A stretch of DNA of 64,000 bases from Neocallimastix lanati (nom. inval.) (Eukaryota; Neocallimastigomycota; Neocallimastigomycetes; Neocallimastigales; Neocallimastigaceae): NCBI GenBank assembly GCA_016946835.1, contig JACVTC010000134.1:214501-278500 (forward strand), in the 5' to 3' direction. A program made the position numbers and the translations under genes. Each line of letters opens with the position of its first letter. The stretch's first letter is position 1. Under the pieces are notes generated by a model. It ran no database searches. It was not told the origin of the DNA and was given only the letters and a program-made list of their open reading frames with translations. Shown piece by piece: positions 63,182 through 64,000 of this stretch.

Positions 63182-64000
<819 letters not shown>

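Overview
This is an extremely AT-rich eukaryotic window with long poly-A/poly-T runs, AAT and ATTT microsatellites, and genes with short AT-rich GT-AG introns. A Gal4-type Zn2Cys6 regulator with a fungal-specific middle homology region indicates a fungus. The base composition, repeat load and ankyrin and retroelement relics fit an anaerobic gut fungus (Neocallimastigomycota) best. That placement is inference; no marker gene proves it.

Five genes look real. (1) The 3' end of an acidic coiled-coil gene lies at 1-450 (+). (2) A 10-exon trehalose-6-phosphate synthase/phosphatase family gene lies at 9323-14105 (+); every phosphatase motif is intact, but the synthase half has lost key residues. (3) A two-exon ornithine decarboxylase antizyme lies at 25615-26365 (-), with a UCC-UGA +1 programmed frameshift site just after the splice junction. 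(4) A four-exon putative seven-transmembrane protein with a Ser/Tyr-rich tail lies at 41981-43874 (+). (5) A two-exon Zn2Cys6 transcription factor of 1730 codons lies at 51237-56690 (-).

Between them lie mobile-element layers. At 19523-24846 (-) there is a nearly intact 5.3 kb non-LTR retrotransposon encoding an RRM-like N-terminus, an APE endonuclease, a reverse transcriptase and a C-terminal zinc motif. One TAA breaks it immediately before the catalytic Glu of the endonuclease. It is bounded exactly by two identical 252-bp direct repeats, which is what a very long target-site duplication would look like. Around it are older relics of the same family (15990-18115, 18480-18749, 25099-25215, 29575-29990) and a 5'-truncated UCHL5/UCH37 deubiquitinase fragment (18741-19205). 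A graveyard of Ty1/Copia and Ty3/Gypsy relics occupies about 30000-34300. A FLYWCH zinc-finger relic (49540-49749) and two ankyrin-repeat pseudogenes (59932-61240, 61960-62660) lie further on.

The rest, most of the window, is gene-poor low-complexity DNA: 0.45-9.3 kb, 14.1-15.9 kb, 26.4-29.5 kb, 34.3-41.9 kb, 43.9-51.2 kb, 56.7-59.9 kb and 62.7-64 kb. It holds minisatellites, a perfect 158-bp inverted repeat (39010-39355) and oppositely oriented minisatellite arrays (47618-49325). The real genes do not form a pathway; they are independent housekeeping or regulatory genes (trehalose metabolism, polyamine feedback, transcription, membrane protein) separated by repeats.
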